Below the pieces are notes generated by a model, which was not told the origin of the DNA, did no database searches, and worked only from the letters and a program-made list of their open reading frames with translations. Of a stretch of 64,000 nucleotides of DNA, positions 42,267 to 50,225 are shown piece by piece; positions within the stretch are counted from its first letter, which is position 1; each line of letters begins with the position of its first letter. Position numbers and translations under genes: made by a program. The stretch spans positions 868,001-932,000 of the forward strand of contig OY970289.1 of assembly GCA_963716135.1 (NCBI GenBank). Direction: 5' to 3'. This DNA comes from CAVRAW01 sp963716135 (GTDB lineage: Bacteria > Planctomycetota > Planctomycetia > Pirellulales > JADZDJ01).

Positions 42267-43817
42267 TCACACACTGTGCTGCGGATGCAACCGCTCCCCC
42301 GGCTCGGCCGCCGCCACACGGTTGATCGCGTTCAAAAACGCCAGCGCGCTGGCCTCAACGCTGTCGGTCGAAACGCCGCGGCCACGATACACCTGGCCGT
42401 TGTGCTCGACCTCAACGTTCACTTCGCCCATCGCATCCTTGCCGACTGTCACCGAATGCACGCGAAAATCACGGCAGCTCACCGTGACCCCGGTAATCTT
42501 TTCAATCGCCAGGAAGATCGCGTCCACCGGGCCATCGCCGGCGGTCATCTGCTCGGTGAACTCCTTGTCCCCCTTCTTCAGCGTCAGCCGCACCTTCGGC
42601 TTCCCGGCCGTGCCGCAGGCAACTTCGTACGAAGCCATGGTCCACGTTTCGTGCACCTCCAGAATCTGATGCTCGCACAGCGCGGCAATATCGCCGTCGT
42701 AAACTTCCTTTTTCTTGTCGGCCAGTTGCTTGAATTGTTCGAACACAACTTGCAATTGCTCGCCGGTCAGGTGATAGCCCAAGGCGCGCGCCCGATCCGC
42801 CAATGCCGCACGGCCGCTGTGTTTACCCATCACCAGATCCGTCTTCGACAGTCCCACATCCTCGGGTCGCATGATCTCGTATGTCCGCGGCTCCTTGAGC
42901 ATGCCGTCTTGATGGATGCCCGCCTCGTGGGCAAACGCATTGCGCCCGACAATGGCCTTGTTGCGCTGAACCTGCATGCCCGTGATGCTGGAAACCAGTC
43001 GGCTGGTGGGCACCAAGCGCTCTGTGTGGATGCGCGTATCGCAGTGATAATAATCCTGCCGCGTGCGCAGCGCCATCACGGCTTCTTCCAGCGAGCAATT
43101 GCCCGCCCGTTCGCCAATGCCATTGATCGTGCATTCGATCTGCCCGGCGCCGTTTTCCACTCCGGCCAGACTATTGGCTACGGCTAGTCCCAAATCGTTG
43201 TGGCAATGCACGCTGATCACAGCCTTGTCGATATTCGGCACGCGCTCTTTGAGCGTGCGGATCACATGGCCGTAATGAGCCGGCGTGGCATAGCCCACCG
43301 TGTCGGGAATATTCACCGTCGTGGCCCCGGCGGTGATGGCCGCTTCGACCACGTGGCACAGGAAATCGATCTCGGTGCGTGCGGCATCCTCCGGTGAAAA
43401 CTCCACATTATCACAATACCCCACGGCGCGCTTCACCCCGGAGATTGCGCGCCGAATGATCTCTTCCTTGTCCATCTTCAGCTTGAATTCACGATGGATC
43501 GCGCTGGTGGCCAGAAACACGTGAATCCGCGCGTCCGGCGCGCCCTTCAGCGCTTCCCACGCCCGATCGATGTCGGCGTCGTTGCAGCGCGCCAGCCCGC
43601 AAATCGTCGAGCCGCGAATGTTAGCCGCAATTTGCCGCACGGCTTCGAAATCGCCCGGCGAGGCGATCGGAAAACCCGCCTCGATGATGTCCACACCCAA
43701 ATCCGCCAACGCCTGCGCAATCTCCAGCTTTTCGGGAATGTTCATGCTCGCGCCGGGCGATTGCTCACCGTCGCGCAGCGTCGTGTCGAAAATCCGAACC
43801 ATCCGCGGCGTAGCCAT
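42267..43817 (-). CDS. leuA: 2-isopropylmalate synthase
   Basis: A protein of 516 residues, first committed step of leucine synthesis (acetyl-CoA plus 2-oxoisovalerate). The catalytic HMGL-like domain has RIFDTTLRDGEQSPGASM at residues 8-25, EAGFPIASPGDF, TVNIPDTVGYATP and the metal ligands in HCHNDLGLAVANS. The linker has NAFAHEAGIHQDG, and the C-terminal regulatory domain spans about 390-516 (DAIFLAIEKITG). The ATG at 43817 has GGAG eight bases before it. An in-frame extension upstream is the attenuator leader, not protein. Regulation by leucine is shown by the leader peptide and terminator. Confidence 0.96.
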   Translation of the reverse strand: MATPRMVRIFDTTLRDGEQSPGASMNIPEKLEIAQALADLGVDIIEAGFPIASPGDFEAVRQIAANIRGSTICGLARCNDADIDRAWEALKGAPDARIHVFLATSAIHREFKLKMDKEEIIRRAISGVKRAVGYCDNVEFSPEDAARTEIDFLCHVVEAAITAGATTVNIPDTVGYATPAHYGHVIRTLKERVPNIDKAVISVHCHNDLGLAVANSLAGVENGAGQIECTINGIGERAGNCSLEEAVMALRTRQDYYHCDTRIHTERLVPTSRLVSSITGMQVQRNKAIVGRNAFAHEAGIHQDGMLKEPRTYEIMRPEDVGLSKTDLVMGKHSGRAALADRARALGYHLTGEQLQVVFEQFKQLADKKKEVYDGDIAALCEHQILEVHETWTMASYEVACGTAGKPKVRLTLKKGDKEFTEQMTAGDGPVDAIFLAIEKITGVTVSCRDFRVHSVTVGKDAMGEVNVEVEHNGQVYRGRGVSTDSVEASALAFLNAINRVAAAEPGERLHPQHSV

Positions 43818-43850
43818 GGCAATATCTCCGCTTACATCTCCAAAAAATCC

Positions 43851-43886
43851 AACAAAAAAACCCCAAGGCCCATTCAGGCCTTGGGG
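43851..43886 (-). terminator. leuA attenuator: intrinsic terminator in the leader
   Basis: On the minus strand a perfect 10-bp stem CCCCAAGGCC-TGAATG-GGCCTTGGGG is followed directly by TTTTTTTG, a strong terminator 34 bases before the leuA ATG. Its 5' arm (43875-43888) can instead pair with the end of the leader-peptide frame (43914-43927) at 12 of 14 positions, an antiterminator. Confidence 0.9.
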
Positions 43887-43917
43887 TTCATCAGTTTCAG
43901 TTAAGTACAGACGAACC

Positions 43918-43977
43918 TCACGGCCTGCTAGGGGCAAGCAACAACAAGCCCAACAATTGCAGTCGCAGGTTAGTCAT
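43918..43977 (-). CDS. leuL: leuA leader peptide
   Basis: A reading of 19 codons, MTNLRLQLLGLLLLAPSRP, with eight leucines, four of them consecutive (five TTG, two CTG, one CTT). It ends 32 bases before the attenuator hairpin. A ribosome stalled on the Leu run for lack of charged tRNA-Leu would leave the last codons free to pair with the terminator arm and let transcription into leuA continue. A ribosome reaching the TGA would cover that segment and allow termination. Confidence 0.88.
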   Translation of the reverse strand: MTNLRLQLLGLLLLAPSRP

Positions 43978-44393
43978 GAACAAGAATCCGCTTCGAGTAA
44001 AATCCGGTTTCTACCCTACTCGGCAGTCCCCTACTCGCAACTTTAGATGACACGCAAGCATGGGTCAAGTCTGCTGGCGGGTCACTGCGTTTTGTGTAGG
44101 TTACCGCCGCTGCGGCGCGAACAGCCCTTTAGACGCCGCAACTTGCCCCGCAGGTTCGCGCTGGCGGCAGATTATTGCACGACTGCGGGCGAAGTAATCG
44201 GTCCGCAATCCATCGAGGCGTATCTTGAGTCGCCCACTGGTTTTGCGTACTATTCCAGCCCCGCAAACTCGTCGTGACCCAGCCGTTCCGAAAACGGTGC
44301 GTTTCACCATGCGCAAATTTCGCGCGCGTTGTGAAACTTCCTAATTCCTACTTCCTAATTCCTACGTTCACTTCCCCCTTGTCCACTGCTCCC
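43978..44393. other. Intergenic; leuA promoter side and a 7-bp repeat tract
   Basis: No gene is convincing. Short readings on both strands (44047-44277, 44101-44316) have no ribosome-binding site or family. The leuA promoter should lie just right of 43977; hexamer matches are weak. A 7-bp repeat tract lies at 44338-44365. Confidence 0.4.
44338..44365. repeat. Heptamer tract
   Basis: Four units TTCCTAA/TTCCTAC alternating, exactly period 7, with degenerate extension to 44376. It ends 18 bases before the ATG at 44394. Confidence 0.85.
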
Positions 44394-44873
44394 ATGGAAT
44401 ACGATCACGTTCGCTGCACGCGCCGCTGCGCCGTGACCGACCGCGAATTCGCGCCGGGCGAAGTGTTCTATTCCGTGCTCACCGCCGAAAAAGGAAAGCT
44501 CGTCCGCCACGACTACTCCACCGACGCCTGGAAAGGCCCGCCCGAGGGTGTCGTCGGCTGGTGGAAATCGCATTTGCCGACGCACGATCCCAAGCGCGTC
44601 CACTGGGCCCCCAACGACGTCATGCTCGATCTGCTGGAGCAACTGGCCGACGATCCGGCGCATGCCGAAATGCGCTACGTCCTGGCCCTGTTGCTCGTGC
44701 GTCGCAGGGTCTGCCGGCTGGAGGAAACCCAACGTGACGAGCAAAACCACGAATCCCTGCTTCTGTTCTGCCCGCGTCGCGAAACCGAATACAAAGTCCC
44801 CGTCGCCATGCCTGACGACGAACGTGTGAAGCAAATCCAAGACGAGTTGGCAAAATTATTGTTCGCTGCCTGA
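44394..44873 (+). CDS. Conserved planctomycete hypothetical protein
   Basis: A protein of 159 residues: MEYDHVRCTRRCAVTDREF, then APGEVFYSVL, AWKGPPEGVVGWWKSHLP, WAPNDVMLDLLEQLAD and YVLALLLVRRRVCRLEET, ending in DDERVKQIQDELAKLLFA. I recognise the pattern from planctomycete genomes, where a protein with RCTRRCAxT, GPPxGxxGWW and YVLALLLVRRRV is widely conserved. The Cys pair near the start may bind zinc. The function is unknown. It precedes a secreted lipoprotein gene in the same orientation, probably one operon. Confidence 0.8.
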   Translation: MEYDHVRCTRRCAVTDREFAPGEVFYSVLTAEKGKLVRHDYSTDAWKGPPEGVVGWWKSHLPTHDPKRVHWAPNDVMLDLLEQLADDPAHAEMRYVLALLLVRRRVCRLEETQRDEQNHESLLLFCPRRETEYKVPVAMPDDERVKQIQDELAKLLFAA

Positions 44874-44909
44874 TCCGGGAGGGCGAGGCTCCCGCCGAGC
44901 CTGGCCACC

Positions 44910-44944
44910 GTTTCAAGTTCCTTGTTTCAGGTTTCAGGTTGAAG
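44910..44944. repeat. Heptamer tract
   Basis: Five units around GTTTCAG (GTTTCAA, GTTCCTT, GTTTCAG, GTTTCAG, GTTGAAG), period 7. It lies 17 bases before the next gene's start and is complementary in sense to the tract at 44978-45005. Confidence 0.8.
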
Positions 44945-44961
44945 AAAAAAAGAGAATTCAG

Positions 44962-45990
44962 ATGTCCGCGTGCGACAACTTGAAACATGAAACCGGGAAC
45001 CTGACGTCGAGGTTCTTCGTGATCGCGTTGGCGCTGTTTTGCGCCGCTGGCGCCAACTGCCGCCAATACACCCGCCAATTCACCCAGCCCCGCACCCTGC
45101 CCCCCTCCGCCACGCTCGAACAAGTAATGAACGTCGTCAACGACAACACCGCCCGCGTGCAGTCGCTGCAATCAACCCAAGCCTCGCTCAGCGTTCCCGG
45201 CGCCCCTTCGCTGCGCGCTAATGTGGCCCTGCAATCACCGCAGCGCTTGAGGCTGCGCGCCGATGCTCCCCTGGGCGGCGGTCCGGAATTGGATCTGGGC
45301 GCCAACGAAGACGTGTTCTGGCTCTGGGTGCGTCGCAATCAGCCGCCCGCTTTGTTCTTCTGCCGTCGCGACCAGTTCGCAACGTCCTCGGCGCGGCAGA
45401 TCATTCCCGTCGAACCCGAGTGGCTGATCGAAGCCGTCGGCTTAACGAGGTTCGACCCCATGGAAGCCCACGAAGGCCCCAAACCGGTCGGCGGCGGCCG
45501 TGTCGAAATCCGCACTCACAGGCCCGGCCCCATGGGCGACATGACCAAAATCACTATCTTGGACGCCTGGGACGGCACCGTGCTGGAACAGCATCTCTAC
45601 GATGCCCAGGGGCAGCGCATCGCCACCGCCATCACCAGCAAATACAAGCGCGATCCCAACTCCGGCGCCGCCCTGCCCCGTTCGATCGAAGTACAGTGGC
45701 CCACCGCCAGCATGTCCTTCCATCTCGACGTCACCGATTGGCAGGTTAACGCCATCCCCGCCGATAATCTCCTGCTGTGGGCCAAGCCCGACTACCCGGG
45801 CTATCCCAACGTCGATTTGGCCGATCCAAACTTGCGTTTCACGGTTCCCGCCGGGGCTGTTCCCGCCGCCTCCACGACAGGCCCCTCGAATCTGTCGGGG
45901 GGATTAGTCGCCCCGCTTCCCGCGACTCAGCCGACTGTGGTCTATCCGACGACGCCCCAATACCCGGCCGCCGTCGTGCCGCCCCGCTAG
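44962..45990 (+). CDS. Probable outer-surface lipoprotein, conserved in planctomycetes
   Basis: A protein of 342 residues. A hydrophobic segment FFVIALALFCAAGANC ending in a lipobox-like AAGANC (Cys near residue 33) suggests a lipoprotein. The body, EQVMNVVNDNTARVQSLQST, SLRANVALQSPQRLRLRADA, GANEDVFWLWVRRNQPPALF and SMSFHLDVTDWQVNAIP, reads like a LolA/LppX-type half-barrel that handles lipids. The tail is Pro/Thr-rich. A 7-bp repeat tract falls inside codons 6-15, so the first residues are unusual and the true start may be later. Function inferred from fold only. Confidence 0.65.
   Translation: MSACDNLKHETGNLTSRFFVIALALFCAAGANCRQYTRQFTQPRTLPPSATLEQVMNVVNDNTARVQSLQSTQASLSVPGAPSLRANVALQSPQRLRLRADAPLGGGPELDLGANEDVFWLWVRRNQPPALFFCRRDQFATSSARQIIPVEPEWLIEAVGLTRFDPMEAHEGPKPVGGGRVEIRTHRPGPMGDMTKITILDAWDGTVLEQHLYDAQGQRIATAITSKYKRDPNSGAALPRSIEVQWPTASMSFHLDVTDWQVNAIPADNLLLWAKPDYPGYPNVDLADPNLRFTVPAGAVPAASTTGPSNLSGGLVAPLPATQPTVVYPTTPQYPAAVVPPR
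44978..45005. repeat. Heptamer tract inside the 5' coding end
   Basis: Four units ACTTGAA, ACATGAA, ACCGGGA, ACCTGAC, period 7. With 44910-44944 it forms an inverted pair that brackets the ribosome-binding site and start codon of the gene at 44962. Confidence 0.75.
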
Positions 45991-46002
45991 CCGAATCTAG
46001 AT

Positions 46003-46025
46003 AGCCCGACTGTGTCAGTCGGGCT
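46003..46025. terminator. Hairpin between convergent genes
   Basis: A perfect 8-bp stem AGCCCGAC/GTCGGGCT with a 7-base loop, between the stops of the genes at 44962 and 46031. There is no long T-run. It is probably a bidirectional transcript end or stabilising structure. Confidence 0.5.
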
Positions 46026-46030
46026 CGATG

Positions 46031-46507
46031 CTATGCGTTGCCGCGAGTTGCCCCAACCACATTCGACAAGTCGGTCATTACCCGGTCCCAACGATCCTGG
46101 CCCAAGTGCCGCCGCAACAGATCCTGTGCTTCTTCCCAATATGGGACGGCGTTCTTCAGCGCTTCCTGCCCGGCCGCGGTGATCTCCACCGACTTGCCCC
46201 CGCGCCCGATCTTGCCGGTCACCTTCAGCAGTCCCTGCGCGACCAGCGGCTGCAAGTTCCGCGTGATTGTCGAGCGATCCATCACCAGTTCGCGCGCCAG
46301 TCGAGCAAAGCCGCAAGTTCCCAAAACCTGGCTGGCCACCAGTATCACCACCTGCGTGGAGCGCAGGCCGACGGGCGCCAGAATCTGATCGTATAACTGC
46401 GTCACGCTGCGCGACGCCTTGCGAAATTGGAAGCATGCGCAGCTACTGGCCATTTCGCTGAACTTGGCCATGTCGAGCTGAGATTGTGAATCGCGCCTGA
46501 GTACCAT
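46031..46507 (-). CDS. MarR family transcriptional regulator
   Basis: A protein of 158 residues. The winged helix has VGLRSTQVVILVASQVLG, then FARLARELVMDRSTITRNLQ (recognition helix) and GLLKVTGKIGRGGKSVEITA (wing), then a dimer helix. MarR proteins usually repress nearby genes or themselves in response to small phenolic or oxidative signals. No divergent target gene is obvious; the long upstream non-coding region may carry its operator. An internal ATG at 46471 is an alternative start because the site before 46507 is poorly spaced. Confidence 0.85.
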   Translation of the reverse strand: MVLRRDSQSQLDMAKFSEMASSCACFQFRKASRSVTQLYDQILAPVGLRSTQVVILVASQVLGTCGFARLARELVMDRSTITRNLQPLVAQGLLKVTGKIGRGGKSVEITAAGQEALKNAVPYWEEAQDLLRRHLGQDRWDRVMTDLSNVVGATRGNA

Positions 46508-47043
46508 CTCTTTAAGAGTAAACCGTCATCAGTCCGACAGCAAGCGATCGTAATCCGAAGTTAATAATACCCGCCTGCGGCTCACCCATAGGCAGGAGAA
46601 ATTCAGCCTGCCCGGCGCAGCGATCAGCGCATCGACGATCCGCGCACTTCCGGCAAATTGAGGCGAAAACCTCGCGCGCCACGCGAATTTGAAAGCGCTA
46701 AAAAATTGTTCAAGCGCCGAAGCGCGCAACACGAGCCGGTCGAACAAGAGGACAGAACGTTAAACGCGCCGCAGGGCCAGGATAATCTTTAGCTGCGCGT
46801 CGTCTGTCCCCTTGTTCGACAGGCCGACATTGCGGAGACATTGTCGGTGTCAGAATTCTCCCCATCAACTCGCAGGAAGACCTACGAGTTGTATATGCAC
46901 AATTTACACCCCTGTCAAGCATTTCGTTACTAAACCTCGTGGATGCCAGATAGCCGGAGGTCAACGACCTCCTGAGGCGCGCCAAAGAACTACCCACTCC
47001 CCAACCGCGCGGCGATCGCTGGCGCTAGAATCCCCCGCTGGCG
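46508..47043. other. Intergenic, no gene recognised
   Basis: No supported gene. An inverted repeat CCGACA/TGTCGG lies around 46822-46850. An AT-rich stretch (46890-46930) could hold promoters. Readings here have no recognisable composition. Confidence 0.4.
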
Positions 47044-47619
47044 CTACTTCACCCCGGCACGCCGCATCTTCTCTCGGGCCCGCGATAGCGTCGGCCCAAT
47101 GCTGTTTTCCGGCATGCCCACCAAAGAGCTGATTTCCTGATAGCTCTTGCCTTCCAGGTGGTACATCCGCACCACCACGGCTTCGGTCCCTTCCAGTTCT
47201 TCCAGCAACCGAGCCACTTCGTCCCGGTCGCTCACGCGCAGTTCCTGCTCCGTTTCGCCGGCCCCGGCCGCCTGCATCGCCCCTTCGCCGGCGCTAGTCG
47301 CCAAATTCGCGGCGCTTTTGCGCTTGTTCAAATGCTGCACCACCACCCGCCGCGTCACCACGGTCAGATACGTGGCCAGGCTCGCTTCCCCGCGGAAATT
47401 GCGCAGCACGGCGAAATTGTCTTTGATGATGGCCAGGAAAACATCGGCCGCCAGATCTTCGCGATCGTCGTGCGTGAGCCGCATCGAACGGCTCTCGGCC
47501 GAATGATCGACCACGTGCAGCACCAAACCCATGAATCGATCAACGAAATCCTCCCAGGCGCGAGGCGCGCCATCCAGACACCTGCTCAACAGGTTGCGAT
47601 CGATTTCAGAAAGTGCCAC
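47044..47619 (-). CDS. ECF-type RNA polymerase sigma factor
   Basis: A protein of 191 residues from GTG 47619, preceded by AAAGGGTAGG; an upstream in-frame extension has unlikely composition. Region 2 has WEDFVDRFMGLVLHVVDH and DDREDLAADVFLAIIKDNFA, RNFRGEASLATYLTVVTRRV. Region 4 has LEELEGTEAVVVRMYHLEGK and SYQEISSLVGMPENSIGPTL, a clear HTH. It directs RNA polymerase to a stress or envelope regulon. No anti-sigma gene lies next to it. Confidence 0.88.
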   Translation of the reverse strand: MALSEIDRNLLSRCLDGAPRAWEDFVDRFMGLVLHVVDHSAESRSMRLTHDDREDLAADVFLAIIKDNFAVLRNFRGEASLATYLTVVTRRVVVQHLNKRKSAANLATSAGEGAMQAAGAGETEQELRVSDRDEVARLLEELEGTEAVVVRMYHLEGKSYQEISSLVGMPENSIGPTLSRAREKMRRAGVK

Positions 47620-48197
47620 GGCACCTACCCTTTGCGCCCACACGCTCCTGCGCCTGGCGATTCCCGCCGGCGCGCACTCCGCGCCGGCCATCCCCGACGC
47701 AGCCCGCTCCTAGGCGGATGCCACCTCCTGGCGGCAGGAATCGGATGTCCTGCGTGCGTCTCCGACAAGTGGCCCAAAGAGTTTTTGGCACGCGGAAAAC
47801 CCATTTCAACCTTGATTTTACGTCCCCCATCTACTCGAAGCAAGGCGAGTGCTCGCCCCAACATACGGCCGCCAGCCACGCTCCGTACCGATTACGTATT
47901 CGTCACGGTCGGCCCGTTATTCGTCATCTTCGGCCATCCGCTCAATTTCACTTTGCCAGGCTGCCGATGCCAGTGCCGGCCTGCAGGCAGTTGGCAAATG
48001 GCGGTCTGGTTGCGGATTAGAATGCCCCATGACAGCCGCTTGAATGCGCGCCGCCAGCGGGTTGACACTGCCTTTACCCCCTACTACGATTGCGCAATCG
48101 CCTGGTTAAACCGCTGAACTCGTTTTCCGGCAAGCAGTTGCCACGTTAGCGGCGTCAGGCCCGCCAACAGCGCATTCGCGAAAGGAGTTTTGGTTCC
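47620..48197. other. Intergenic, nothing recognised
   Basis: Long plus- and minus-strand readings here have shadow-like composition and no site. The right end supplies the fdxA promoter region and its ribosome-binding site. Confidence 0.4.
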
Positions 48198-48482
48198 ATG
48201 ACTCACGTTGTTGCCGAGCCGTGCTTCGGTTGCAAATACACCGACTGCGTGGTGGTCTGCCCTGTCGAGTGCTTCTACGAAGGGGAAAAAATCCTCTACA
48301 TCCACCCCGACGAATGCATCGACTGCGAAGCCTGCGTACCCGAGTGCCCGGTCGAAGCCATCTTCCACGAAGACAATCTCCCCGAACAGTGGAAAGACTT
48401 CACCGCCCTGAACGCCGAAATGGCCCCCCAGTGCCCGGTCATCACCGAGAAAAAAGAACCGCTGGCGAAGGACGGAAAATAA
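48198..48482 (+). CDS. fdxA: Ferredoxin with [3Fe-4S] and [4Fe-4S] clusters
   Basis: A protein of 94 residues. Ligands are C9-x6-C16-x3-C20 in CFGCKYTDCVVVCPVECF and C39-x2-C42-x2-C45-x3-C49 in CIDCEACVPECPVEAI, the 7Fe ferredoxin arrangement. It is a soluble low-potential electron carrier. GAAAGGAG precedes the ATG. A strong terminator follows 39 bp after the stop, so it is monocistronic. Confidence 0.95.
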   Translation: MTHVVAEPCFGCKYTDCVVVCPVECFYEGEKILYIHPDECIDCEACVPECPVEAIFHEDNLPEQWKDFTALNAEMAPQCPVITEKKEPLAKDGK

Positions 48483-48520
48483 CCCGCCCCCCATTTCCTC
48501 TCCGCGTCACATAAAAACAA

Positions 48521-48556
48521 CAAGCCCAGGGGTTGCACCCCCTGGGCTTGCTTTTT
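48521..48556. terminator. Intrinsic terminator between convergent genes
   Basis: A 12-bp stem CAAGCCCAGGGG/CCCCTGGGCTTG with a short loop, followed by CTTTTT on the plus strand and TTGTTGTTTTT on the minus strand. It can end fdxA and the convergent HNH gene. Confidence 0.88.
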
Positions 48557-48574
48557 GCGCTATTTCAACTGCGC

Positions 48575-49207
48575 CTACTTCAAATCCACCGTCCAGTACG
48601 CACTGTCGACAAACGTCTTCCAGCTCTCGTACTTCGGATTATCCAGCTTCACGCTCAATAGCGGGCTGCGCTTCGGTTTGACCGGCGGCCGGATCAGCTT
48701 CATGTGCGCTTCCTGGGGCGTTCGGCCGCCTTTACGCACATTGCACGCCACGCAGGCGCACACCATGTTTTCCCAGCTCGTCTCGCCGCCGCGGCTGCGC
48801 GGCACGACGTGATCCAAGCTCAGTTCGCTCGTGGGAAAGGTCTTGCCGCAGTACTGGCAATGGTTGCCGTCGCGGGCAAACAGGTTGCGGCGGTTAAACC
48901 GCAGCGTCTGCCGCGGCACCCGATCGTAAAACAAAAGACGGATGACCCGCGGGGCCTGCAGCTCGAAATTGATGCCCCGAATCCAATCTTCGTGTTGCTG
49001 CTTATACGAGGCCCGCAGGGCGCTGATTTCCCGCCACGATTCGAAGTTGTAGTTGGCGTACTGGCCTTCCTCGAAGTGGATCACTTCGGCCAGTTCCCGG
49101 AACAAAAGGCCGACCGCCCGGCGCACGTTGACCACATGCACCGCCATGTAAAAACGGTTCAGCACCAATACGCTGGAACTCAGGGCACTAGGCATCGTCG
49201 CTGTCAT
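48575..49207 (-). CDS. HNH endonuclease family protein (core chromosomal type)
   Basis: A protein of 210 residues. HNH core: RNLFARDGNHCQYCGKTFPT, then LSLDHVVPRSRGGETSWENM and CACVACNVRKGGRTPQEA, with both CxxC zinc pairs and the catalytic His. The N-terminal part VLVLNRFYMAVHVVNVRRAV and the C-terminal KPKRSPLL are conserved in a widespread chromosomal HNH family not tied to mobile elements. Its cellular role is unknown. A TTG/ATG alternative lies a few codons downstream. Confidence 0.87.
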   Translation of the reverse strand: MTATMPSALSSSVLVLNRFYMAVHVVNVRRAVGLLFRELAEVIHFEEGQYANYNFESWREISALRASYKQQHEDWIRGINFELQAPRVIRLLFYDRVPRQTLRFNRRNLFARDGNHCQYCGKTFPTSELSLDHVVPRSRGGETSWENMVCACVACNVRKGGRTPQEAHMKLIRPPVKPKRSPLLSVKLDNPKYESWKTFVDSAYWTVDLK

Positions 49208-49806
49208 GCATTGCCTCCGCGCACACTGCCTGCCTATACCATCCCCGCCGCAAGGCTAGCATTTCCTCCCCCGCATCGGCCCGCGTTTTTTTTGGGCCTG
49301 TTGCCGCCCTTGCCGCCCGCGTGCGCCTCAAACTATCACTCTTGCCGATTGTAATCACCAGGTGCCAAACAAGCCAGCCTGCTCTTGCGGTGCAAGCTGC
49401 CTGGATAGCCCCGGTTTTTCAATTATGCCCGCGCCAGGACACCGTGCCGCCCGTGCGCGCGCAGGGGTTCGAACTTTTGGCTGGCCGTCAAGTGCCCACC
49501 GGATTGATAGGACCGTTGGCGGCCCGAAATGTTCAATTTTGCAATCCCGTCGCAGGTGCAATTTTCAGTTTCATATCGGCTCTTTTGGCATCGAAAAATA
49601 ATTGCGCATGTATGCAATTAAGCCTGTGTCAAGAGTCTGAAAGAAAAGTTTTTTGTTCTTTTATCCACCTCTTTCCTCCACCAAAAATTTCTCGTAGTTG
49701 TAGTTGCAGCGGCGCGCGCCGGGGCAGTAGGATGGTATTTAGTGATGCAGCAACGAGCGTCGTGGGATCGACGTTCACCCTCCAAACCTTCGTGGGGAAA
49801 AGTCTG
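49208..49806. other. Intergenic, nothing recognised
   Basis: Readings across this stretch have no family resemblance. A frame open from 49321 runs into the gene at 49807 but has a composition break there. Confidence 0.4.
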
Positions 49807-50115
49807 ATGATTCATCACTCGTGTGATCTCTGCAAGCGCTTGATCGACTCGGAACAGGATGTGCGCTATGCCGTGAAAATTGAAGTGTATGCCGCCCTGG
49901 ATCCGGCCAATGAAGAACCGGACGACGATCGCGATGGATTGCAGGAAATCCAAGAGATGCTCGAGCGCATGGACGATGCCACGAGCCAGCAAGTTGCCGA
50001 AGACGAAGTCTATCAGCAACTCCGCTTCGATTTGTGTGCCGATTGCCGCAAAAAATTCCTCAAGCATCCGCTAGGACGCGAAGCGGCCAAACAATTCGAT
50101 TTCAGCCAGAATTGA
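49807..50115 (+). CDS. Conserved planctomycete hypothetical protein, putative zinc-binding
   Basis: A protein of 102 residues: MIHHSCDLCKRLIDSEQDVR, YAVKIEVYAALDPANE, a long acidic helix DDDRDGLQEIQEMLERMDDA, and RFDLCADCRKKFLKHPLG. The CxxC...CxxC pairs at about 6-9 and 83-86 are likely to bind zinc. GGGGAAAAG upstream supports this ATG over the longer open frame. No function is known. Confidence 0.75.
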   Translation: MIHHSCDLCKRLIDSEQDVRYAVKIEVYAALDPANEEPDDDRDGLQEIQEMLERMDDATSQQVAEDEVYQQLRFDLCADCRKKFLKHPLGREAAKQFDFSQN

Positions 50116-50225
50116 TGACGCTTTGTCAGTCGCCCTAGGCCTGGGTGGCACGCCCTGAGTCTCTGCGAAGGGCGTGTTCGCCGCGCCGGTTGTGAGTCTC
50201 CATCGGTGCAGCTAAAATCGTTCCG

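Noticed and set aside
44047..44316. Short open frames on both strands between leuA and the gene at 44394
   Set aside because: No ribosome-binding site and no recognisable family; may simply be leader DNA.
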